Below are positions 13,195-19,394 of a stretch of DNA of 19,394 nucleotides, piece by piece. Source of the stretch: Streptococcus sp. (GTDB lineage Bacteria; Bacillota; Bacilli; Lactobacillales; Streptococcaceae); assembly GCF_030825805.1 (NCBI RefSeq), contig NZ_JAPJPF010000036.1, positions 1-19,394 on the forward strand. Direction: 5' to 3'. Within the stretch, counting starts at the first letter, position 1, and each line of letters starts with the position of its first letter. Made by a program: the position numbers and the translations under genes. The notes under the pieces were generated by a model. The model was not told the DNA's origin, did not search any database, and worked only from the letters and a program-made list of their open reading frames with translations.

Positions 13195-14730
13195 AAGTAA
13201 TTCTTTCACTCGACCGATATCTGTCTCTTTTACCACGAGGTAGATGCTATCTCCTAGATAGAGTCGGGTACTACCATGCACCGTACTATTTTTTCCATTA
13301 TGCTGATGAGTTGTGATCAGGAGGTCTCTCGGTAGATCCAAATCTCGAACCTGACGGCCTGCTATTTTCTCCGATACAGGAATTTCGATCAGGGTTAAGA
13401 CATCTGAACCGCTGGTCACCTCAGGCATCAATTGCTCCAGCATAGCCTCGTAGACAGGGGCCCCTTTTAGCAGATCCATAGTAATGTAAGCTGTCAAAGT
13501 CACCAAGCCGATCGGCATCAAGGTTCGTATATCTCCTACCATTTCAGTCACTAGAATCATGGCTGTCAAGGGCGCTTTTGAAATGGCACTGAAATAACCA
13601 CTCATTCCTAAAATGACAAACAAGGGAAGTTGATTAGAATGTATGAGACCAAACTTTAATAAAACAGCCGCAACCAAGGCTCCTAAAACAGATCCAAGAG
13701 CTAGAATCGGAAGAAAGATGCCACCAGGAAGACCACTACCGTAACTAATCATGCTCCAAATAAATCGTATCGCAAAATAGAAGATCAGCATCTGGATACT
13801 AAGAGGGACATGCGCTAAGTTCAAAACCAACTGATTTCCACCACCTAATAAGTGAGGGAAATAATAACCGATCGGTAGGATCAAAAGAAAGGCAAAGAGT
13901 GGATAGTAAGGAGCAGTCACCTTGAAACAGCTACCAAGCTTTTGGTATAGCCGACCAATATTTAAAACAGCAACTTCATAGAAATAACCAGTTAGGCCCA
14001 GAAAAATTCCCATGACTAAGAAAATCCAATAGCTGGATAAATCGATATGTGGGATGTGGTCTGGCATATTTAATACAGGTGTTTGACCGAAAATATTGAG
14101 GGAGACAAAGTTTGCGACCAAACTCGCAGCCAAGGTCGATACCCAGAAGACACGAGAAAAATGATGGTAGACTTCTTCTACTACAAAGAGTAGACCAGCG
14201 ATCGGAGCGTTAAATGCTGCTGCCAAACCTGCTGCGGCACCGCTGGCAATCAAGGCTCTTTCTTCTACAGGACTAAGTGCAAGTTTCTTAGCCAGCCCCT
14301 TTCCTCCCATGGCGCCAAGTTGGATACTTGGACCCTCACGACCTAACATCAGACCACTAGCAATTGCTAAAATCCCTAAAATGTACTTCTGCCAAAGCGT
14401 AGCCCACCAGTCTATCTGTAGCAGTCCTTTTAATTCTGCTTCTACTTGAGGAATACCAGATCCTTTAACGTTTTTGTTCTTTTTGATGAGCTGTCTAGCT
14501 AGCAAAATAATAAAAAGATACATCGAAAGGATGATGATCCAATTGATCGGACTTCTTCCAAGATCCTTATACAATCCCTGTACAATATGAAAGAGATGCT
14601 CAATAAAAAATCGAAAACTCGAGACAATCGCGCCGACTACAAGCCCTACTAAAACACCTCTGCTAACCTGAGACAAAATAGATCTCGAGGTCGATTGAAA
14701 TTCTCTTTGGATTTGCTGACTTTGTTTCAT
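13189..14730 (-). CDS. CLC-type chloride/proton antiporter with C-terminal RCK_C (TrkA-C) domain
   Basis: Membrane protein of the CLC family exchanging Cl- (or F-) for H+. The 513-aa protein has about 430 residues of membrane domain and a C-terminal cytosolic regulatory domain. The three selectivity-filter motifs are present: GSGIP (90-94), GREGP (130-134, gating Glu132) and GGIFLP (336-341). The internal proton Glu of transporters is kept in NAPIAGLLFVVEEV (Glu185-186), so this is an exchanger rather than a channel. The last ~75 residues (from about 438, IEIPVSEKIAGRQVRDLDLP onwards) resemble a TrkA-C/RCK_C domain, which binds nucleotides or ions in potassium transport systems. It is monocistronic, upstream of the efe operon. 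In acid-tolerant streptococci a role in pH or fluoride/chloride balance is plausible. Confidence 0.93.
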   Translation of the reverse strand: MKQSQQIQREFQSTSRSILSQVSRGVLVGLVVGAIVSSFRFFIEHLFHIVQGLYKDLGRSPINWIIILSMYLFIILLARQLIKKNKNVKGSGIPQVEAELKGLLQIDWWATLWQKYILGILAIASGLMLGREGPSIQLGAMGGKGLAKKLALSPVEERALIASGAAAGLAAAFNAPIAGLLFVVEEVYHHFSRVFWVSTLAASLVANFVSLNIFGQTPVLNMPDHIPHIDLSSYWIFLVMGIFLGLTGYFYEVAVLNIGRLYQKLGSCFKVTAPYYPLFAFLLILPIGYYFPHLLGGGNQLVLNLAHVPLSIQMLIFYFAIRFIWSMISYGSGLPGGIFLPILALGSVLGALVAAVLLKFGLIHSNQLPLFVILGMSGYFSAISKAPLTAMILVTEMVGDIRTLMPIGLVTLTAYITMDLLKGAPVYEAMLEQLMPEVTSGSDVLTLIEIPVSEKIAGRQVRDLDLPRDLLITTHQHNGKNSTVHGSTRLYLGDSIYLVVKETDIGRVKELLL

Positions 14731-14763
14731 AAATTCTCTTCAACTCCCAGATTTCTTGCTTTT

Positions 14764-14793
14764 ATTATACTATTTTTCACAGCTCTTGAGTAA
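14764..14793 (-). promoter_or_regulatory. Promoter of the CLC gene
   Basis: TATAAT (14769-14764) with a poor -35 TTACTC (14793-14788) at 18 nt. The leader is about 27 nt. Confidence 0.55.
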
Positions 14794-14802
14794 GACAACA
14801 GC

Positions 14803-14825
14803 AAAAAAACGCCCAAATGAGCGTT
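14803..14825 (-). terminator. Terminator of nox
   Basis: AACGCTC (14825-14819), an ATTT loop and GGGCGTT (14814-14808) form a 7-bp stem with one G-U, followed by a run of U (14809-14803). It lies 13 nt after the nox stop. Confidence 0.88.
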
Positions 14826-14838
14826 TCTATAGAATGCA

Positions 14839-16215
14839 TTATTTAGCAGTAAGTGCTGCCATAGTAATGTAGTTGTATGGTTTGTTGAAGTGTGGCAAGA
14901 AGAATAGATCTGTCAAAGCCAATTTTTCAATTGTAACGTGTTCTTGAATAGCAAGTGAGAACATGTGGATACCCATTGAGATTGCAGCATCGCGTGATAC
15001 CATTTGGGCACCAAGGATTTCACGACTATCTTTATCATAAACGATCTTGATAGCAACTTCATGGTTGTCATGTTTGATAAATTCTGGTTTTTGAAGATCG
15101 TTGAAGCCAGTTTCAACAGCATTGTATCCTGCTGCTTTTGCTTTTTCAAGTGTCAAACCAGTTGAAACCATGTGAAGACCATAGATTGAGATACCATTTG
15201 ATCCTTGAACACCGATTCCTTCAAGCTCATGTCCACAAGCATTGTAAGCACCTACGATACCAGTACGAACAGCGTTTGATGCAAGAGCGATGTAGCTAGT
15301 GTCTTTACGAGCGTTGTCATAAACAGTCGCACAGTCACCAACAGCATATACACCTGGGATAGATGTTTCTTGTTTCTTGTCAACAAGGAAAGCACCGTTA
15401 CGGAAGAGTTCGATCTTACCATCAGCAAGGGCTGTGTTTGGACGGAAACCAACAGCAAGAATGACCATGTCAACGTCGAATGTTTCTTTATCAGTTACCA
15501 AGCGTTCTACTTTACCGTCACCTTGGATGGCTTTAACAGTTTGACCAAGTGCCAAACGGATATTGTGGTCTTCCAAGTTTTTAGCCATCATTTGTGTGAA
15601 GTCTTTGTCATAGTATCCGTTCAAGACAGTGTCAACGATATCAACGAGTACAACTTCTTTTCCAAGACGTTCGAAAGCTTCAGCAAGCTCAACACCGATG
15701 TAACCACCACCGACAACAGCGATACGCTCAAGGTGTTTGCTCTTGTCTTCAAGTTTCTTAATAACTTCTTCAGCGTTTTGGTACAATTTAACGAATTGTG
15801 CATTTTCAAGAGTTGCTTTGAATTCACGGTTACCTTTAACAATTTCAACACCTTCGATTGGTGGCAAGATTGGAGTTGAACCAGTTGCGAAGATCAATTT
15901 TTCGTATGATTCTTTGTGCTCTTTTCCGTCAACTTCTGCAGTCACAACCTTGTTGTCGTAGTCGATCGAAAGAACTGGTGAGTTCATGTAAACTTTAGCG
16001 CCTTTAGCTTCTAATTTTTCTTTATCAGAATAGAACAAACCTTCAGGTCCGTCAATTTGTTCACCAATCCAAAGAGCCATTCCGCATCCAAGGAATGAGA
16101 TGTTTGAGTTTTGGTCAAAAACAACGATTTCATTTTCGTTTCCAAAATTATCCAACATTGTGTTGATACATGCAGTTCCAGCGTGGTTAGCACCCACAAC
16201 TACGATTTTACTCAT
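14839..16215 (-). CDS. nox: H2O-forming NADH oxidase
   Basis: FAD enzyme that reduces O2 to water with NADH, restoring NAD+ and removing oxygen in the cytosol. The 458-aa length is typical of streptococcal Nox-2. Domains: N-terminal FAD-binding [11 protein letters not shown] (5-15), the single redox-active Cys44 in SFLGCGMAL (cysteine-sulfenic acid form), NAD-binding [15 protein letters not shown] in the middle, the second FAD motif YAVGDCATV, and a C-terminal dimerisation domain. I chose ATG 16215 ([13 protein letters not shown]) with AAAGGTAGG upstream; the frame extends 22 codons further up but those lie across the promoter-leader. It is monocistronic, with a cre-like site on the promoter. 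The divergent neighbour is the apbE flavin operon. Confidence 0.96.
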   Translation of the reverse strand: MSKIVVVGANHAGTACINTMLDNFGNENEIVVFDQNSNISFLGCGMALWIGEQIDGPEGLFYSDKEKLEAKGAKVYMNSPVLSIDYDNKVVTAEVDGKEHKESYEKLIFATGSTPILPPIEGVEIVKGNREFKATLENAQFVKLYQNAEEVIKKLEDKSKHLERIAVVGGGYIGVELAEAFERLGKEVVLVDIVDTVLNGYYDKDFTQMMAKNLEDHNIRLALGQTVKAIQGDGKVERLVTDKETFDVDMVILAVGFRPNTALADGKIELFRNGAFLVDKKQETSIPGVYAVGDCATVYDNARKDTSYIALASNAVRTGIVGAYNACGHELEGIGVQGSNGISIYGLHMVSTGLTLEKAKAAGYNAVETGFNDLQKPEFIKHDNHEVAIKIVYDKDSREILGAQMVSRDAAISMGIHMFSLAIQEHVTIEKLALTDLFFLPHFNKPYNYITMAALTAK

Positions 16216-16251
16216 AGAAAAAAACCTACCTTTAATTTTATTTACCATACA

Positions 16252-16281
16252 ATTATAACATGAAAATGATATCGTTTCCAA
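16252..16281 (-). promoter_or_regulatory. Promoter of nox with a CcpA cre-like site
   Basis: An extended -10 TGT-TATAAT (TATAAT at 16257-16252) with -35 TTGGAA (16281-16276) at 18 nt. The 15 bases 16281-16267 read TTGGAAACGATATCA and satisfy every defined position of the cre consensus WTGNAANCGNWNNCW. The site covers the -35, so CcpA would repress by blocking RNA polymerase. Confidence 0.7.
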
Positions 16282-16297
16282 ATTTTTTGCTTACAAT

Positions 16298-16315
16298 TTG
16301 TGATTTTATTTTCAA
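16298..16315. promoter_or_regulatory. Weak candidate Rex operator between nox and apbE
   Basis: TTGTGA-N6-TTTCAA matches 10 of 12 half-site positions of the Rex palindrome TTGTGA-N6-TCACAA. Rex senses NADH/NAD+. The site lies between the divergent nox and apbE promoters but does not overlap either, which weakens the call. Confidence 0.3.
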
Positions 16316-16364
16316 ATCAATTTGCATAAGTCCTGAAAAATGTCAATAAATTTGCTTGGGGGGA

Positions 16365-16393
16365 TTGTGAAATGGCTTTCTTTTTGATAAACT
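16365..16393 (+). promoter_or_regulatory. Promoter of the apbE flavin operon
   Basis: TTGTGA (16365-16370), a 17-nt spacer and an extended TGA-TAAACT (-10 at 16388-16393). Transcription would start near 16400, followed by GGAAAGGTGG (about 16411-16420) before the GTG start. Confidence 0.6.
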
Positions 16394-16430
16394 TGAAGTA
16401 GGTGAATATTGGAAAGGTGGTTTACTATTT

Positions 16431-17354
16431 GTGGAACTAACTAGTCGATCCGAACGCCTAATGGGCTCCACCATAACCGTTTCGATTTCTCATCAACAAG
16501 CTGACCAAATACTGGCCGATTGTTTTAGCCTCCTGCGATCCTATGAGCATCGCTTTAGTGCCAATGACCCTTCTTCTGAATTGATGGAGGTCAATCAAAA
16601 GGCTGGCATTGAACCCGTAAAGGTTCATCCAGATCTTTTTTCACTGATTGCTCTAGGAACTAGCCATAGTCAGGCGCAAGGAAGTCATTTAAACATTGCG
16701 ATTGGTCCACTTGTCCAAACTTGGAGAATTGGTTTTTCAGATGCTAGGAAGCCTGATCAAGGGGAAATTGAACAAGCCCTAACAGTCATTGACCCTCATC
16801 AGATTTGCTTAGATCCGAATCAACAAACTGTTTTTCTCAAAAGAAAAGGGATGAAAATTGATCTAGGTGCTTTAGCTAAGGGGTTTAGTGCTGATTTATT
16901 AGCCAGTTATCTCAGGAGTCAGGGGATCGAGCAAGCTTTAATTGATTTGGGGGGCAATATTCTTACCCTTGGTCAAAACCCTGTCACTCATCGCCCTTGG
17001 CGAATTGGGATCCAAGATCCGCAGCTTCCAAGAGGGGAACATTTACTAGTTCTATCTGTTACAGATAAGTCCGTTGTGACATCAGGTACCTATGTTCGTC
17101 ACCTTGAGGTTGACGGCCAGTCCTTCCATCATATTTTTGATCCTCAAACTGGCTATCCTGTCGGAACGGAACTGGCAAGTCTCACAATTATTTCTGATCG
17201 ATCAGTTGATGGGGAGATTTGGACCACACGCTTGTTCGGTGAAGAACCGACCAACATTTTAAATATTGTTGAAACCTTACCTGGCATGGATGCTATTCTC
17301 GTCTATCAGTCAGGTCGCCTCGCCTATACCAGTGGGCTACATGATTATTTGTAA
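16431..17354 (+). CDS. apbE: ApbE-type FAD:protein FMN transferase, cytosolic
   Basis: Splits FAD and links the FMN part by a phosphoester bond to Thr or Ser in a short motif Dxx(S/T)GA(T/S) of its target, using Mg2+. The 307-aa length is normal. Family landmarks are RLMGSTITV near the start (9-17), DLGALAKGFSADL (144-156), LIDLGGNI (179-186), SGTYVRHLEVDG (218-229) and HHIFDPQTGYP (233-243, metal/catalytic region). No signal peptide or lipobox is present, so it should act in the cytosol, unlike the exported ApbE of extracellular electron transfer. The GTG start is required to include RLMGS, and AAAGGTGG lies about 10 nt upstream. It is first in an operon with two FMN reductases, the second of which carries the candidate target motif twice. 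Confidence 0.9.
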   Translation: MELTSRSERLMGSTITVSISHQQADQILADCFSLLRSYEHRFSANDPSSELMEVNQKAGIEPVKVHPDLFSLIALGTSHSQAQGSHLNIAIGPLVQTWRIGFSDARKPDQGEIEQALTVIDPHQICLDPNQQTVFLKRKGMKIDLGALAKGFSADLLASYLRSQGIEQALIDLGGNILTLGQNPVTHRPWRIGIQDPQLPRGEHLLVLSVTDKSVVTSGTYVRHLEVDGQSFHHIFDPQTGYPVGTELASLTIISDRSVDGEIWTTRLFGEEPTNILNIVETLPGMDAILVYQSGRLAYTSGLHDYL

Positions 17355-17378
17355 TTTTAATTTCAGAAAGGAATTTCC

Positions 17379-17984
17379 ATGACAAAACTTATTGCGATCG
17401 TTGGAACAAACTCCAAACGTTCAACAAACCGCCAACTACTTCAATACATGCAAAAGCATTTTGCTGACAAGGCTGAAATTGAATTGGTTGAAATCAAAGA
17501 TATCCCTGTCTTCAACAAGCCAGCCAACAAACAAGTCCCTGAAGCTATCTTAGAGATTGTTGCGAAAATCGAGGAAGCTGATGGTGTCATCATTGGCACA
17601 CCAGAATACGATCATTCCATCCCAGCTGTCTTGATGAGCGCCCTTGCTTGGCTATCTTATGGGATTTACCCACTCTTAAGCAAACCAGTAATGATTACAG
17701 GTGCTTCTTATGGTACGCTTGGTTCATCTCGCGCTCAATTGCAGCTTCGTCAAATCTTGAACTCACCAGAAATCAAAGCCACTGTCCTTCCAGACGAATT
17801 CTTGCTTTCTCACTCTCTTCAAGCATTTGATCAAAATGGTGACTTGGTAGATCTTGACGTCATCAAGAAACTCGACGCCATCTTTGATGATTTCCGTATC
17901 TTTGTTAAAGTTACTGAAAAATTGCGCAACGCTCAAGAACTGCTTCGCAAAGATGCCGAAGACTTCGACTGGGAAAACTTGTAA
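17379..17984 (+). CDS. NAD(P)H-dependent FMN reductase (flavodoxin-like fold)
   Basis: Small flavoprotein of the NADPH-dependent FMN reductase family, which reduces free or bound FMN with NAD(P)H. The 201-aa protein has the phosphate-binding loop GTNSKRSTNRQLL (9-21) and the flavin-ring loop TPEYDHSIPAVLMSALAWLS, the family hallmark (PEY..S.P..LK.ALDW). A conserved GASYGTLGSSRAQLQLRQIL follows. The C-terminus is acidic (DAEDFDWENL) and has no flavinylation motif. GAAAGGAA precedes the ATG, 24 nt after apbE. It is paralogous to the N-terminal half of the next gene. Likely partner: delivers electrons to FMN carried by its larger paralogue; this is inferred from operon context. Confidence 0.9.
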   Translation: MTKLIAIVGTNSKRSTNRQLLQYMQKHFADKAEIELVEIKDIPVFNKPANKQVPEAILEIVAKIEEADGVIIGTPEYDHSIPAVLMSALAWLSYGIYPLLSKPVMITGASYGTLGSSRAQLQLRQILNSPEIKATVLPDEFLLSHSLQAFDQNGDLVDLDVIKKLDAIFDDFRIFVKVTEKLRNAQELLRKDAEDFDWENL

Positions 17985-18002
17985 GATAGGAGACATATTA
18001 GC

Positions 18003-19238
18003 ATGAAATTTGTAGGACTTGTAGGATCGAACTACGATCAATCATATAACCGCAAACTTTTGGAATTCATCCGTCGTCACTTCAAGATCAAATTTGAATT
18101 GGAAGTTCTTGAAATCGATGAAGTTCCAATGTTTAACCAAGATGAGAAATGGGACGAAAGCTTCCAATTGCGTCTCCTCAACAATAAAATTACCCGTGCT
18201 GACGGTGTGATTATCGCAACTCCTGAACACAACCACACTATTTCCGCTTCCCTCAAATCTGTACTGGAATGGCTCTCCTATGAAGTGCATCCTTTTGAAA
18301 GCAAACCGGTCATGATCGTGGGTGCTTCTTACTATGACCAAGGGACTTCTCGTGCCCAAGTTCACCTTCGTAAGATTCTGGATGCTCCAGGTGTCAATGC
18401 CTATACCCTTCCAGGGAACGAATTCCTTCTAGGAAAAGCGAAAGAAGCTTTTGATGCAGATGGCAACATCATCAACGAAGGAACTGTAAAATTCCTTGAA
18501 ACTTGCTTAGATAACTTTGTGAAATACGTAGGAGTCGTTTCTAAATTGAAAAAACCAAAACCAATTGAACCAGAAGATTTGGATTGCGGAAAACCAATCG
18601 CTACTACTATTACTGAGGTTGATCCGGATGATCCAGATTGGGTAGAAAAAGTTGCAGAAATTACAGGGGCTGTATCTGGTGATACATACGTCAAATTGGA
18701 CCACGGTATCCTGACTGTTAATCAAATCGATATGTTCTTGAAAGCTATGCCTTTCGAATTGACATACGCTGATGATAACAACCAGTTCCTCTACTACAAC
18801 AATGCCCACCAAGATCCAGATACCATGTTTGCGAAACGCGTGCCACCTCAATCAGGTAGCCGCATGTCAACCGTTCACGGTTCTCTTCCACCAGCACGTA
18901 TGAAAAACGTTGAATGGGTCATTGGTACTCTTCGCAACGGAAACCAAGAATATGTTCGTACCATTGTTCCAGGCTCTCCTGAAGGCGTGATCAATACTCA
19001 CAACTATCAAGCTATGTACTATCCAGATGGTTCATATGCTGGTATCAACGAAATCGTCTTTAACTTCCAGCCATGGTTGGATTGGTACCTTCAAACAACT
19101 GGTCAACGCTTAGTAGGCGGTAGCGGACCATTCGCTCCTGCTGGCGGCCATGGGGATGCAGACGCAACTTCAGGTGCTTCAGATGCTGGAGGACACGGTG
19201 ACGCAGCTGCTGATGCTACATCTGGTGCAAGCAACTAA
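18003..19238 (+). CDS. FMN reductase fused to a PAS-like domain and a tail with two ApbE-type flavinylation motifs
   Basis: A 411-aa three-part protein. Residues 1-180 are an NAD(P)H:FMN reductase domain (GSNYDQSYNRKLL at 8-20, TPEHNHTISASLKSVLEWLS at 73-92, GASYYDQGTSRAQVHLRKIL). A Pro/Asp-rich linker runs to about 235. Residues ~240-365 resemble the PAS domain found in DUF438/hemerythrin-type proteins (MPFELTYADDNNQFLYYN, VHGSLPPARMKNVEWVI, YYPDGSYAGINEI). Residues 371-411 are a Gly/Ala/Asp/His tail with two copies of a ~16-residue unit, each ending in DATSGAS (387-393 and 404-410), which fits the ApbE target motif Dxx(S/T)GA(T/S). No signal peptide. AGGAGA lies 9 nt before the ATG, 18 nt after the previous gene. 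The repeat copy 2 follows within 6 nt. The reductase call is firm; PAS and flavinylation are inferences. Confidence 0.88.
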   Translation: MKFVGLVGSNYDQSYNRKLLEFIRRHFKIKFELEVLEIDEVPMFNQDEKWDESFQLRLLNNKITRADGVIIATPEHNHTISASLKSVLEWLSYEVHPFESKPVMIVGASYYDQGTSRAQVHLRKILDAPGVNAYTLPGNEFLLGKAKEAFDADGNIINEGTVKFLETCLDNFVKYVGVVSKLKKPKPIEPEDLDCGKPIATTITEVDPDDPDWVEKVAEITGAVSGDTYVKLDHGILTVNQIDMFLKAMPFELTYADDNNQFLYYNNAHQDPDTMFAKRVPPQSGSRMSTVHGSLPPARMKNVEWVIGTLRNGNQEYVRTIVPGSPEGVINTHNYQAMYYPDGSYAGINEIVFNFQPWLDWYLQTTGQRLVGGSGPFAPAGGHGDADATSGASDAGGHGDAAADATSGASN

Positions 19239-19243
19239 TAAAA

Positions 19244-19394
19244 AGAGAGTGGGACAGAAATCGGTAATTCATTAGAATTCGATTTCGTCGTCCCACCTCC
19301 GCACAGTTGAGTAGGGCTGTAAAAGCTGATGAAATCAGTGTAGTAGAGCCCACTCAACCACTGCGTCTTGCTCGACAATCCAAAGATAATTAAG
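19244..19394. repeat. Structured ~150-nt intergenic repeat, copy 2 (cut by the window edge)
   Basis: Same element as 1919-2069 at 145/151 identity, in the same orientation, again starting within a few bases of the stop codon of a plus-strand gene. Hairpin I (TGGGAC 19250-19255 to GTCCCA 19290-19295) and hairpin II are kept. The differences lie mainly in loops and in the 3' part. Its end, where copy 1 has a terminator hairpin, lies beyond the window. Confidence 0.85.

Noticed and set aside
15370..15879. 169-aa plus-strand frame antisense to nox
   Set aside because: It follows the codon structure of nox on the opposite strand, with no ribosome binding site or family resemblance.
16216..16281. 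22-codon upstream extension of the nox reading frame ([10 protein letters not shown]...)
   Set aside because: It spans the -10, the leader and part of the cre site; the family start [13 protein letters not shown] has a ribosome binding site.
1..19394. CRISPR array, tRNA, rRNA, insertion sequence or prophage genes
   Set aside because: I looked for regularly spaced repeats, tRNA-like cloverleaf motifs and transposase or phage products and saw none.

Overview
The window looks like a chromosome segment of an oral or commensal Streptococcus of the mitis/sanguinis type. The evidence is the tdk-prfA order, a guanine-riboswitch xpt-pbuX unit, a single-Cys H2O-forming NADH oxidase, low-to-moderate GC, strong AAGGAGG ribosome binding sites and compact operons. 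I cannot fix the species. Everything from the left edge to 16.2 kb is on the minus strand except one small tautomerase gene. From 16.4 kb to the right edge the genes are on the plus strand.

Layout, left to right. (1) prfA (3' part cut by the edge) and tdk overlap by 4 nt. (2) A 419-nt gap holds the tdk promoter, a candidate orphan small RNA (promoter, two hairpins, U-tract) and the promoter of a 4-oxalocrotonate tautomerase gene. (3) A ~150-nt structured repeat follows, with a second copy at 96% identity at the right edge, then a MATE transporter. (4) The purine block is guaC, a guanine-type riboswitch with its terminator, xpt and pbuX. (5) A small accessory block contains a 41-aa membrane protein, a terminator, a maltose/galactoside-type O-acetyltransferase and an alpha/beta hydrolase broken by a one-base frameshift. 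(6) A five-gene iron operon, efeO-efeB-efeU-tatC-tatA, places a Tat-dependent DyP peroxidase beside its own minimal Tat translocase. (7) A CLC chloride/proton antiporter follows. (8) nox has a perfect cre-like site on its promoter. (9) Divergent from nox is a flavin operon: apbE, a small NAD(P)H:FMN reductase, and a large FMN reductase fused to a PAS-like domain and a Gly/Ala/Asp/His tail.

The most interesting system is (9). The tail of the third protein carries DATSGAS twice. This fits the short motif Dxx(S/T)GA(T/S) that ApbE modifies with covalent FMN. The two copies are identical in protein although six of their seven codons differ. The ApbE has no signal peptide. I infer a cytosolic system in which ApbE loads FMN onto a flexible tail, in place of the usual FMN_bind domain, and the reductase domains charge that tethered flavin with electrons. 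Next to the NADH oxidase, this suggests a role in NAD(P)H re-oxidation or redox sensing. The flavinylation itself is inferred, not shown.
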